The notes beneath the pieces were generated by a model that saw only the letters and a list, made by a program, of their open reading frames with translations, had not been told where the DNA came from and searched no databases. From Planctomycetota bacterium (lineage in GTDB: Bacteria; Planctomycetota; PUPC01; DSUN01), in assembly GCA_016872875.1 (NCBI GenBank), contig VGYW01000017.1, positions 1 to 38,385 of the forward strand: a stretch of DNA of 38,385 nt, given 5' to 3'. This document shows, in pieces, positions 1-7,092 of this stretch (position 1 is its first letter; each line of letters starts with the position of its first letter). Both the position numbers and the translations under genes were made by a program.

Positions 1-69
1 CCCGTCCGCGTCCTCGACGCCATCGTCAAGTCCGCCACCACCGGCCAAACCGTTCGCGTGCGGCGTTGA
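1..69 (+). CDS. C-terminal end of a protein, possibly Gfo/Idh/MocA oxidoreductase (partial)
   Basis: The window opens inside a reading frame of 22 codons that ends in TGA at 67-69. The visible tail reads ...VLDAIVKSATTGQTVRVRR. An Ala/Ser-rich helix followed by TGQ-V-V is a common ending of Gfo/Idh/MocA-family sugar oxidoreductases, and another member of that family lies at 23951-25279. The fragment is too short to prove the family. The next gene has its own promoter at 73-101, so this gene and the TA pair are probably separate transcription units. Confidence 0.4.
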   Translation, partial: PVRVLDAIVKSATTGQTVRVRR

Positions 70-72
70 TGC

Positions 73-101
73 TTGTTCATATCTCGCGTGTCGCGTATAA
101 T
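73..101 (+). promoter_or_regulatory. Sigma-70-type promoter for the TA pair, possibly also the retron
   Basis: TTGTTC (73-78) and a perfect TATAAT (96-101) are separated by exactly 17 bp. The site sits 32 bp before the ATG at 134, and an AGGAG ribosome binding site lies at 121-125. No strong promoter is visible between here and the reverse transcriptase, so this promoter may also transcribe the msr-msd RNA and the RT. Confidence 0.75.
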
Positions 102-133
102 CAAGAGTTGCGGAACACGCAGGAGATTCCTAC

Positions 134-349
134 ATGATCACGAGGACAGTGCCGCTAGAGGAGATCCGGGGCAGGACGCTTGAGGATGTCCTTGACGAGG
201 TGGTGGAGCAGGAGGAGGTCCTGACGGTCCGTCGCCCGGACGGCTCGGGCGTGATGATTCAGCCATCCCCCCACCTCGAGCCGCTGCCGAGGCTCCGGTG
301 CGTCGTGCCCAGGAACTGGAAGGATGTCATCAACGCCCCCGGGAACTGA
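134..349 (+). CDS. Small antitoxin-like protein paired with a PIN toxin
   Basis: This encodes a 71-residue acidic protein starting at ATG 134, 8 bp after AGGAG (121-125). It has a short N-terminal strand/helix region and many Glu/Asp residues (LEDVLDEVVEQEEVLTV), like Phd/VapB-style antitoxins that bind the toxin through a C-terminal tail. Its end overlaps the start of the downstream PIN-domain gene by 26 bp, the usual arrangement for an antitoxin translated just before its toxin. The role comes from size and context; I do not recognise a specific antitoxin family. In such systems the pair usually represses its own promoter. Confidence 0.6.
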   Translation: MITRTVPLEEIRGRTLEDVLDEVVEQEEVLTVRRPDGSGVMIQPSPHLEPLPRLRCVVPRNWKDVINAPGN

Positions 350-845
350 ACGGGTGTTTTTCGACGCAGGCCTCTTCATCGCGGCCTTGTGCGAGCGCGA
401 CGAGAGGCACGAGGAGGCCCGGCCGCTGGTCGAGGCGGCGCGCGGAGGCACTCTTCCCGCATGCACCACAGCGAGCGTGCTGAGCGAGGTCTACGCCGTC
501 CTGACTTGGGAGAGGACCGAATGGCGGCTGGACCCTGCGGACGCAGCGGGAGTGGTGGACTTGCTCATTCACCCCCGCTCTGCCATCGAGGTCCTAGCCT
601 GTGGGCATGAGACCGCGAGAAGGGCCATGCGGCTTGCCGCCGCTCACGGCCTCACCGCGCGGCGGATTCACGATGCCCGCCACGCCGCAGCCGCATTGCT
701 CCACGGGCTTCAGTCCGTCTACACATACGACGTTGCCGACTGGGGAGTGTTCGAGGCAGATGGCCTGAGAATCATCGGCCCGCCATCTGTGCTCCCCAAG
801 CGCAGGCCCACGGCGGCAGATCGGACCATCGGCCCGCGCCCGTGA
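324..845 (+). CDS. PIN-domain ribonuclease toxin (VapC-like)
   Basis: This 173-residue protein has the PIN fold acidic residues in order: Asp in FFDAGLFIAAL near the N-terminus, Glu in SEVYAV, Asp in RIHDARHAAAAL and Asp in TYDVADW. VapC-type toxins are Mg2+-dependent RNases that cut tRNA or rRNA and are held inactive by the adjacent antitoxin. The start lies inside the upstream antitoxin gene. The last 25 or so residues (PKRRPTAADR...) form a basic tail beyond the fold. The gene ends 34 bp before the left arm of the retron RNA on the same strand, so co-transcription with the retron is possible. Confidence 0.85.
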   Translation: MSSTPPGTERVFFDAGLFIAALCERDERHEEARPLVEAARGGTLPACTTASVLSEVYAVLTWERTEWRLDPADAAGVVDLLIHPRSAIEVLACGHETARRAMRLAAAHGLTARRIHDARHAAAALLHGLQSVYTYDVADWGVFEADGLRIIGPPSVLPKRRPTAADRTIGPRP

Positions 846-879
846 GAGCGCGCAAATCTCGTTCTCGCTCTTGATCCAG

Positions 880-1138
880 AGTCTGGAATGTGTAATCTGG
901 GATCTGGAACCTGGCATACGCGAAGCGGAAGGGCGGGGAGAGAGCTTTAGCCGACACGCAAGTGTCGCTGCGGCGTTACGCCGCGGACGTGCCCTAGCTC
1001 GCTTCACGCCAGCAGAATATTCCAGTGGTCGTTCCGACCACTGAAATATTCGGCGCAGGAGAGCGACGTAAAGCCCTCCCCGCCCCCCGCTTCGCGTATT
1101 CCAGACTCCAGATTCCAGATTACAGATTGCAGACTGCG
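880..1138 (+). ncRNA. Retron msr-msd RNA
   Basis: The 312-bp gap before the RT gene folds into one long structure. Left arm 880-949 pairs with right arm 1069-1138. The outer 39 bp match at 33 positions, and the inner part (GCGAAGCGG...GCTTTA) is nearly perfect. Directly after the left arm comes TTAGC, so G950 is a candidate branching guanosine, as in known retrons. The msr part follows with two small hairpins: 952-967 (GCAA tetraloop) and 970-984. The msd part is dominated by a hairpin at 1016-1050 with 15 of 16 pairs and a TTC loop. Reverse transcription from the a2 junction near 1068 would give a branched msDNA of roughly 70-80 nt. The a1/a2 stem of about 70 bp is very long for a retron. 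Strand is set by the TTAGC motif and the RT direction. Confidence 0.8.
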
Positions 1139-1157
1139 GAGCGGGGAGAGCAGCGCT

Positions 1158-2324
1158 GTGAATGCCTTCTGGATCATCGGCGCCTTGATCGCCGCGTGGC
1201 TCGTGCTGCGGTGGCTCACAGGCCGCGGGACGGCTCGGCCCGCGGGCGACCCCTTCGTGACGAAGCGGAACCCCAAGACCGGCGAACCGGTCCCGCCCGG
1301 CAGCGGCAAGGGGCGCGAAAGGCTCCGCGCCACCGCCACGCACCGCCCCCAGCTCCTCGCCGAGAACGGCCTGCCGAACATCGCGAGGCGCGACGACCTC
1401 GCACGCGCTCTGGGCATCACAAGGGGCACCCTCGACTGGCTGGCGTTCCCCGACGATAGGGAGCAGCCGCCGCACTACTCCGCCTTCGCCGTGCCCAAGC
1501 GCTCCGGCGGCTACCGCGTCCTCTACGCTCCAAAGCCGAAGCTGAAGGCCGCACAGCACTGGATTCGCAAGGAAATCCTGTCGAAGACCTTCGCCGAGGA
1601 CCCCGCCCACGGCTTCGTCGCCGGACGCTCCATCCACACCAACGCCCAGCCCCACGCGGGCAAGGACATCGTGGTGACGCTCGACCTGGACAATTTCTTT
1701 CCGTCCGTCACCTACCGCCGCGTGCGCGGCATCTTCCAATCGCTCGGCTATGGCGAGGAGGTCGCCATCCCGCTGGCCATGCTGTGCACGGTGAAGCCGG
1801 CGGAGAAGGTGCGGGAGTTCGTCGGCGGCCAGCGCCACCGCATGCTCCCGCAGGGCGCCCCTACCAGCCCCGCCCTCGCCAACCTGGCCTGCCGCCACCT
1901 CGACCTGCGGCTCGCCGGCCTGGCCAAGAAGTTCGGCTGCACCTACACCCGCTACGCCGACGACCTGACCTTCAGCGGCGACGACACGTTCAGGCGTTCC
2001 CTCAAGCGCTTCCTCAAGCTCCTCCACCAGATCATCGCAAAGGAGGGCTTCAAGCTCAAGAAGGGCAAGACCCACTTCGCCCGCCGCGGCGCACGCCAGG
2101 AGGTCACTGGCCTCGTGGTGAACGACGGCCCCCGCGTGCCGCGTGCCTACCGCCGTCGGCTCCGCGCCATCCTCCACAACGCCCGCCGGGGTGGCCTTGA
2201 GGCCCAGAACCGCGAGAAGCACCCCCACTTTCGCCAGGCCCTTCGCGGCCGCATCGAGTTCGTCCGCTCAACCCACCCCGACCTCGCCGAGAAGCTGATC
2301 GCCGAACTGAACGCGATCGGTTGA
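1158..2324 (+). CDS. Retron reverse transcriptase with N-terminal membrane segment
   Basis: The protein has 388 residues and starts at GTG 1158, 8 bp after GGGGAG (1144-1149). It shows the retron RT hallmarks: NAQPH (162-166, the NAxxH motif), catalytic Asp residues in LDLDNFF (175-181), PQGAPTSP (231-238), YADD (266-269) and VTG (316-318). The N-terminal block around GITRGTLDWLAFP and the RLAGLAKKFG segment resemble the Myxococcus Mx162-type retron RTs as I know them. Retron RTs prime on the 2'-OH of a G in their own msr RNA and make msDNA; many known retrons act in anti-phage defence. Unusually, residues 4-20 form a hydrophobic helix followed by a basic stretch, suggesting membrane attachment. 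No effector gene is fused to it. The msr-msd gene lies immediately upstream. Confidence 0.93.
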   Translation: MNAFWIIGALIAAWLVLRWLTGRGTARPAGDPFVTKRNPKTGEPVPPGSGKGRERLRATATHRPQLLAENGLPNIARRDDLARALGITRGTLDWLAFPDDREQPPHYSAFAVPKRSGGYRVLYAPKPKLKAAQHWIRKEILSKTFAEDPAHGFVAGRSIHTNAQPHAGKDIVVTLDLDNFFPSVTYRRVRGIFQSLGYGEEVAIPLAMLCTVKPAEKVREFVGGQRHRMLPQGAPTSPALANLACRHLDLRLAGLAKKFGCTYTRYADDLTFSGDDTFRRSLKRFLKLLHQIIAKEGFKLKKGKTHFARRGARQEVTGLVVNDGPRVPRAYRRRLRAILHNARRGGLEAQNREKHPHFRQALRGRIEFVRSTHPDLAEKLIAELNAIG

Positions 2325-2330
2325 CCCCAC

Positions 2331-2360
2331 TTGACATCGCCGGGAGAGTGGGAGTAGGAT
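2331..2360 (+). promoter_or_regulatory. Promoter of the first TA-glycosidase operon
   Basis: Consensus TTGACA (2331-2336) is followed after 18 bp by TAGGAT (2355-2360). It lies just after the RT stop codon and about 50 bp before the ATG at 2411. Confidence 0.6.
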
Positions 2361-2410
2361 CGAGGCCGGCCGAAGGCTCGCATCGCACAGCCGCCTCAAA
2401 GGACGCGACC

Positions 2411-2914
2411 ATGGGTGATCCGATCGAGCCGTTGTCCTCTGTGTATCTCGAGACCTCCGTCGTGAGCTACGCCACGGCGCGCCTGAGCAGGGACCCTCTG
2501 ATCCGAGGACATCAGGAGTTGACCCGACGCTGGTGGGATGGGTCCCGGCACAGCTATCACCTCTTCACCTCTCCGGCGACGGTGAGCGAAGCCGGCGAGG
2601 GAGACCCTGAGGAAGCAAGGAAGAGGCTGGAGTACCTGGCCGAGGCCGACACGCTTGAGGCGGTTCCACGGGTCCTGGCGCTTGCCGCCGAGCTTAAAAC
2701 GTTTCTCCACATTCCTGAGAAGAAGGGTCCTGATGCCGCTCATCTCGCCTTTGCCGTTCACTATCACATGGTGTACCTTCTGACGTGGAACTGCGCCCAT
2801 CTGGCGAACGAAATGGTCCGCCGCGCTTTGGCCGACTTGTGTCGTGAACGCGAACTCTGGATGCCCATCATCTGCACGCCCGAGGAGATGATTCGACCGG
2901 AAAAGGAGTGCTGA
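2411..2914 (+). CDS. PIN-domain toxin, copy 1 of a paralogous pair
   Basis: I chose ATG 2411 because AAGGA lies 8 bp upstream and the protein then aligns from its N-terminus with the paralogue at 6405. The 167-residue protein begins with the PIN strand YLETSVVSYATARLSRD and carries HQELTRRWW, a GD-PEEA-RL-YL region, a DAAHLAFAV motif with the third acidic residue, LLTWNCAHLAN and PIICTPEEM. This is a recognisable PIN-like toxin family of cyanobacteria and planctomycetes. It is presumed to be an RNase inhibited by the small protein encoded 1 bp downstream. It is the first gene of an operon that continues into a GH36-like glycosidase. Confidence 0.82.
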   Translation: MGDPIEPLSSVYLETSVVSYATARLSRDPLIRGHQELTRRWWDGSRHSYHLFTSPATVSEAGEGDPEEARKRLEYLAEADTLEAVPRVLALAAELKTFLHIPEKKGPDAAHLAFAVHYHMVYLLTWNCAHLANEMVRRALADLCRERELWMPIICTPEEMIRPEKEC

Positions 2915-2915
2915 C

Positions 2916-3113
2916 ATGCGAAAGGATCCCATCCTGGAGGAAGTGTGGCGAGCAAGGGAGAAGTTCGCCGCCGAGTGCGACTATGACCTCCATAAGATGT
3001 TCGAGAAATACCGCGAGATCACTAGGCAATGGAAGGGCAAGGTGGTCGGCGAGGAGGAGGTCCTGGGCAAACGGCGGGTTGCCAAGCGCCCTTTGCGGAG
3101 GACCCGCACGTGA
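2916..3113 (+). CDS. Small antitoxin-like partner, copy 1
   Basis: This 65-residue protein starts 1 bp after the PIN gene stops. It begins MRKDPILEEVWRAREKFAAECDYDLHKMF, which matches the opening of the paralogue at 6910 (PIVEEVRAARQALAAQCGYDPQKML). The family is the usual partner of this PIN group. Its stop codon overlaps the GTG start of the glycosidase (GTGA at 3110-3113), so translation of the two is coupled. The C-terminal tail is strongly basic (RRVAKRPLRRTRT), which is unusual for the part of an antitoxin that normally wraps the toxin. Confidence 0.72.
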   Translation: MRKDPILEEVWRAREKFAAECDYDLHKMFEKYREITRQWKGKVVGEEEVLGKRRVAKRPLRRTRT

Positions 3114-6100
3114 AGAGGCTGACGCGGCTGTGTGTTCTTGCCCTGCTCTGCGGCACCACGCAGGCGGGCGAGCCCGCGGAACTCAGGAAGGACGCCGAGG
3201 ACATCTCGTTCGGCAACGAGCACCTGACTCTGCGCTTCCGCAGGGCGGGCGCGCGGTGCGAACTAACGGAGGTGGTCAGCAAACTCGCAAAGCGAGCTCT
3301 GGCTGTCAAGTCCGATGGCTTCTCTATCGGCGTGGAGGGGGGAGATCCGCTACGGGATTCCGATCTCCTCTTCGAGAAGGCGCTGAGCGATGAGGCCGGG
3401 GGAGAGCGCCGGCTCGTGCTGGCCTACAATGACGGGAAGCCGAAGGGCGTGCAACTTCGGGTGGTCTACAGGATCGGGACAGAGCCCTTGGTGCGGCGGC
3501 ACATCGAATTGTCCGCCTCAGAACCGCTTCCTATCCGCCAGGTGGATGCCTGGATCGTCGGCGTCGAGGGCAAGGCGTCGGGGCAGGGCTTTGGCCAGCC
3601 GGTGCTGCTTGAGGACACGTTCTGGGGGCTGGAGTTCCCGGGCGGCCACAACAGCTTCGCCAACGGCACCGCGAAGCTCACCCACTACCCCGGGCGCACC
3701 ACCGATCGCTTCGTGAGCAAGACGGCGGTGCTGGGCGTCGCAGAGCCAGGCCGCGTCGCGCAACGCTTCCAGGACTACATCGCCTCCATCCAGGCCACGC
3801 CCAGGGAGCAGCGGCTCTTCGTGAACTACAACACGTGGTGGACGCTGATGCCGCCGACCGAGAAGAACTGCGTGGAGCTGATCAAGCTCTTCAAGGAGAA
3901 GCTCTTCGACCCCCACGGCGAGTCGTTCGACACCTTCACGATTGACGACGGGTGGGACAAGAAGGAGACGCTCTGGGAGCTTGTGCCCGAGCGGTTCCCG
4001 AACGGCTTCGGGCCGCTCGTCGAGCCGCTGAAGGCGATGAAGGCGAATCTTGGGCTCTGGCTCTCCCCCTCGTCGGGTTACAGCCACGCGCCCCACCTGG
4101 CCAAGCTCGGCTACGAGCACAACAGCAATCAGTGGTACTGCTGCCAGAGCGGCCCGAAGTACCGCCGCGACATCGCCGCGCGCGTCACCGCCCTCGCCAA
4201 GCAGTACGACCTCGCCTTCTACAAGTTCGACGGCTTCTGCCCCAGTTGCGAGGCGAAGGACCACGGCCACCTGCCCGGCCCCTACGCCCAGGAGGCCAAC
4301 ATTGACGCCTTCATCGAGCTGATGACGGCGGCCAAGAAGGCGAAGCCGGGCATCTTCCTCGACCCCACCTGCGGCATGTGGCTCAGCCCCTGGTGGCTCC
4401 CCTACTGCGACGCCATCTGGGGCAACGTGTCGGGCGACTACCCCGACATCATCGTCCCCGCCCCCATCGTCCGCGACAGCGCCACGACCACCCGCGACGC
4501 CGTCTTCCGCCAGCGGGTGCGCGAGCACCCCGGCTATCCGCCCAGCGCCATCGAGCACCTCGGCATCATCGTCATCACGCCCGAGAAGTGGGAGGACAAC
4601 GCCATCGCCGTGGTCGGCCGCGGCTGCCGGCTCCTCACGCTCTACATCAACCCCAAGTTCTTCACCTCCGTCTCTCGTCCCCCCGCTCCCACCCCTTCTC
4701 GTCCCCCCGCTCCGCGGGGGGACGCCGACCCCGGCCGCTCCGCGGCCAAAGAAGGGACGCGGAGCGTCCCGGACGACCGTTCCCACGCGGAGCGTGGGAA
4801 CGAGAAGGGGGTGGGGGAGCGTGGGAACGAGAAGGGGGTGGGCGCGGAGCGTGGGAACGAGAAGGGGGTGGGCGACCGCGACTGGGCTTTCCTAGCCTCG
4901 GTGCTCAAGTGGACCCGCCACAACTCGGCCACGCTCGGCCACACCACCCTCATCGGCGGCGACCCGATGAAGCGCGAGTGGTACGGCTACGCCCACTTCG
5001 CCGCCAACCGCGGCATCATCTCTTTGAGGAACCCCTTCATCGAGCCTCAAAAGGTCAGCCTCAAGCTCGACGAATCGGTGGGTTGGGACCTGGCGCGCGC
5101 GGAGGGCGCCTTCGTTGCTCAGACCGTCTACCCGCACCATGAGTTCTTCCCTGGCCGGTACGGGTATGGCGACCGGCTGGAGGTGATGCTCCAGGCGTAC
5201 GAGACGACCCTCATTGAGGTCGAGCCGGCGCCCCCAGGCATCGCGCCTCCTCTCGGTGGCCTCCGGGCTGTCGAGACGGAGCGGGCAGCGAAGCGCGTGA
5301 GCTATGCTGTCTACGGTCGATCTGGCCGGAGTGTCCGTGGCTTGATGTTCCCTGGCCTGGAAGCGCCTTGCCGCGTCGAGGCCGCGCGACTCGATATTCC
5401 CGCAACTGACGCCCCGTGGCGGGTCGAGGGGAGTTGCGTCGCCACCGTGCCCCAGGGCGCGAAGGCGGCTATGCACATCCTGTGCGACCCGCGGGGCGGC
5501 GCCGCCGGCGCTGAGTGCACGGCACTGATTGGCGGAAAGCCGCTTTCTGTCCGCGCTGTCCGCTCGGGCGGCAACCAGGCCCACTCGAAGCATTCCTGGA
5601 CATGGTTCGAGTTCGACCTGCCCGCCGGCAAGAGCGAAGTCGCGGTCACCATCAAGCCGGCCAAGGAAGGCGGTTTCAGCCGCGCCGAGGTCGGCTGGTG
5701 GCTCTGGGTCGAGCATCCCCTTCAGAAGCAGTCCCTAGTCCTGGAAGCCACCCGGGAGTCCGACAGACTGCCCCCCGCCAACCCAAAGCCACTACCCATC
5801 CCCATCGCCATGGAAACGGAGCGCGAGATCATCACGATTCAGGCGGCCAAGGTGTTCACGGCGCCGCGGGTCTGGCCGAAGGCCGACGCGCCGAGCGCCT
5901 GGCTCGACGAGCTTCCGCCCGACGACGCGACGCTCGGCTGGGGCAAGCTCCAGACCAATCAGAGCGTGTGGGAGAAGCCGATGACCGTCGCGGGCAAGAA
6001 GTTCGCCCGCGGCCTCGGCACCCACGCCGAGAGCCGCATCGTCTACGACCTCAGCGGCGGCAAGTTCAAGGCCTTCCGCTGCCTCGTCGGCCGCGACGAG

Positions 6101-6307
6101 GCCGCGATGGAGGGCGCGATGGCCTTCCAGGTGAAGCTCGACGGCAAGGTGGTCTTCGACAGCGGCCCGATGACCAAGGCATCGGCCGCGAAGCAGGTCG
6201 AGATTGACGTTTCCCGCGGCACGACCCTCGAACTGCTCACCCTCGACGGCGGCGACGGCGTCGGGGGCGACCACGGCGACTGGGCCGAGGCGCAACTTGT
6301 GCGGTAG
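3110..6307 (+). CDS. Exported GH36-like alpha-galactosidase with C-terminal NPCBM domain
   Basis: I chose GTG 3110 because GGAGGA lies at 3097-3102 and the product then starts with a signal peptide (VKRLTRLCVLALLCGTTQA). The 1065-residue protein has an N-terminal beta-sandwich and a GH27/36-like TIM barrel with FTIDDGW (DDGW at 279-282). The probable nucleophile is Asp374 in YKFDGF. Residues about 940-1065 form an NPCBM carbohydrate-binding domain (RGLGTHAESRIVYDL, ending DWAEAQLV). It likely releases alpha-linked galactose or a related sugar outside the cytoplasm. Residues 521-589 are encoded by an inserted array of hairpin repeats (4670-4876) that kept the frame open; this stretch is Pro/Arg/Gly-rich and unlikely to be part of the fold. 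The gene is translationally coupled to the upstream antitoxin. Confidence 0.82.
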   Translation: MKRLTRLCVLALLCGTTQAGEPAELRKDAEDISFGNEHLTLRFRRAGARCELTEVVSKLAKRALAVKSDGFSIGVEGGDPLRDSDLLFEKALSDEAGGERRLVLAYNDGKPKGVQLRVVYRIGTEPLVRRHIELSASEPLPIRQVDAWIVGVEGKASGQGFGQPVLLEDTFWGLEFPGGHNSFANGTAKLTHYPGRTTDRFVSKTAVLGVAEPGRVAQRFQDYIASIQATPREQRLFVNYNTWWTLMPPTEKNCVELIKLFKEKLFDPHGESFDTFTIDDGWDKKETLWELVPERFPNGFGPLVEPLKAMKANLGLWLSPSSGYSHAPHLAKLGYEHNSNQWYCCQSGPKYRRDIAARVTALAKQYDLAFYKFDGFCPSCEAKDHGHLPGPYAQEANIDAFIELMTAAKKAKPGIFLDPTCGMWLSPWWLPYCDAIWGNVSGDYPDIIVPAPIVRDSATTTRDAVFRQRVREHPGYPPSAIEHLGIIVITPEKWEDNAIAVVGRGCRLLTLYINPKFFTSVSRPPAPTPSRPPAPRGDADPGRSAAKEGTRSVPDDRSHAERGNEKGVGERGNEKGVGAERGNEKGVGDRDWAFLASVLKWTRHNSATLGHTTLIGGDPMKREWYGYAHFAANRGIISLRNPFIEPQKVSLKLDESVGWDLARAEGAFVAQTVYPHHEFFPGRYGYGDRLEVMLQAYETTLIEVEPAPPGIAPPLGGLRAVETERAAKRVSYAVYGRSGRSVRGLMFPGLEAPCRVEAARLDIPATDAPWRVEGSCVATVPQGAKAAMHILCDPRGGAAGAECTALIGGKPLSVRAVRSGGNQAHSKHSWTWFEFDLPAGKSEVAVTIKPAKEGGFSRAEVGWWLWVEHPLQKQSLVLEATRESDRLPPANPKPLPIPIAMETEREIITIQAAKVFTAPRVWPKADAPSAWLDELPPDDATLGWGKLQTNQSVWEKPMTVAGKKFARGLGTHAESRIVYDLSGGKFKAFRCLVGRDEAAMEGAMAFQVKLDGKVVFDSGPMTKASAAKQVEIDVSRGTTLELLTLDGGDGVGGDHGDWAEAQLVR
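4670..4876. repeat. Hairpin repeat array inserted in the GH36-like gene
   Basis: The array contains perfect palindromes at 4701-4723, 4731-4747, 4754-4770 and 4779-4801 (GTTCCCACGC...GCGTGGGAAC). Three 26-bp direct units then begin with GAGCGTGGGAACGAG at 4790, 4817 and 4847. The GTTCCCACGC/GCGTGGGAAC palindrome is a widespread REP-like repeat that surfaces in translated databases as SHAERGNE or SAWERE peptides. Here it is in frame and adds about 69 residues. Confidence 0.85.
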
Positions 6308-6324
6308 GTACCCTGCCGGGTCAC

Positions 6325-6351
6325 TTGACAAAGAGACAAGAACAGGATAAG
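6325..6351 (+). promoter_or_regulatory. Possible promoter of the second TA-glycosidase operon
   Basis: A consensus TTGACA (6325-6330) sits in the same local context (CACTTGACA) as the one at 2331. The -10 is weaker: GATAAG at 6346-6351, 15 bp away. Confidence 0.4.
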
Positions 6352-6404
6352 AGTCAAATGAGAAGGTGAGCGAGTCCCCGGCTGTTGCGAGGAAGTGCAT
6401 TGTT

Positions 6405-6908
6405 ATGGCCGCCGAAGTGGAATACATCCCGTCCCTGTATCTTGAGACAACAGTCGTGAGCTATCACACATCACGTCCAAGCCGCGATGGCACCATCCGA
6501 AAGCACCAAGAGATCACGCACGAATGGTGGGAGAAGGAACTGGCTCACTACCGCGTGTTCGTTTCGGCGCGAGTCATCTTGGAGGCAAGGCAAGGAGACT
6601 CCGACGAGGCCGAGAGCAGGCTTCTCGCGGTCAGTGAGATAGACTTGCTGGTGGAGCGCGCCGAGATCCCGTCGCTCGCCACACTGCTTCGTAGAGAGCT
6701 TCTTCTTCCGGAGAAAGCCATTGGCGATGCGTTCCACGTCGCTTACCCGATCTCATGCGAACTGGATTACCTTCTCACTTGGAACTGCGCGCATCTGGCG
6801 AATCCTCAAACCCAGCGGCGGCTTGCCAACTTGACCCGTCAACATGGGTTCTGGCTGCCGATCATCTGCACCCCCGAGGAAATCGCGAGGTACAGCGAGG
6901 AGATCTGA
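6405..6908 (+). CDS. PIN-domain toxin, copy 2
   Basis: ATG 6405 is preceded by GAGGAAG about 11 bp upstream and gives the same N-terminus as the copy at 2411; a GTG at 6366 is in frame but adds an unconserved extension. The 167-residue protein has YLETTVVSYHTSRPSRD, HQEITHEWW, ARQGDSDEAESRL, DAFHVAYPI, LLTWNCAHLANP and PIICTPEEI, in register with the first copy. It is the predicted RNase toxin of a second TA pair. It lies 3.3 kb from its paralogue and again heads an operon ending in a glycosidase gene. Confidence 0.82.
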   Translation: MAAEVEYIPSLYLETTVVSYHTSRPSRDGTIRKHQEITHEWWEKELAHYRVFVSARVILEARQGDSDEAESRLLAVSEIDLLVERAEIPSLATLLRRELLLPEKAIGDAFHVAYPISCELDYLLTWNCAHLANPQTQRRLANLTRQHGFWLPIICTPEEIARYSEEI

Positions 6909-6909
6909 C

Positions 6910-7092
6910 ATGTGGAAAGCCCCGATTGTCGAGGAAGTTCGTGCGGCACGCCAGGCGCTTGCCGCACAGTGTGGCTATGACCCCCAGAAGATGCTCGAGC
7001 AGGACCGCGAGGTCGTCAAGAGCTGGAAGGGAAGGGTCGTCACCAAGGAGGACCTGGCAAGGCGGCACCGAACTGCCGCAAGGAAAGCATAG
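6910..7092 (+). CDS. Small antitoxin-like partner, copy 2
   Basis: The ATG at 6910 lies 1 bp after the PIN stop, the same spacing as in copy 1. The 60-residue product opens MWKAPIVEEVRAARQALAAQ and shares the CGYD--KML and SWKGRVV segments with the 2916-3113 protein. Its stop codon directly abuts the GTG start of the xylanase-like gene at 7093. The tail is again basic (ARRHRTAARKA). Function is inferred from its pairing with the PIN gene. Confidence 0.72.
   Translation: MWKAPIVEEVRAARQALAAQCGYDPQKMLEQDREVVKSWKGRVVTKEDLARRHRTAARKA

Noticed and set aside
594..2228. Long minus-strand open frame of 544 codons opposite the retron region
   Set aside because: It runs antisense to the RT and msr-msd, has no recognisable domain, and reads as repetitive Ala/Val/Gly/Glu sequence typical of the complement of a GC-rich gene.
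880..2324. Diversity-generating retroelement
   Set aside because: No template/variable repeat pair with adenine-biased differences and no accessory protein is seen. The RT carries retron-specific NAxxH and VTG motifs.
1158..2324. Group II intron maturase
   Set aside because: The protein lacks the maturase (X) and HNH domains and is much shorter. No domain V-like RNA is visible downstream.
4790..4872. Three regularly spaced direct repeats considered as a CRISPR fragment
   Set aside because: Spacers are only 1 and 4 bp, the repeats lie inside an open reading frame, and the unit is a known REP-like palindrome.
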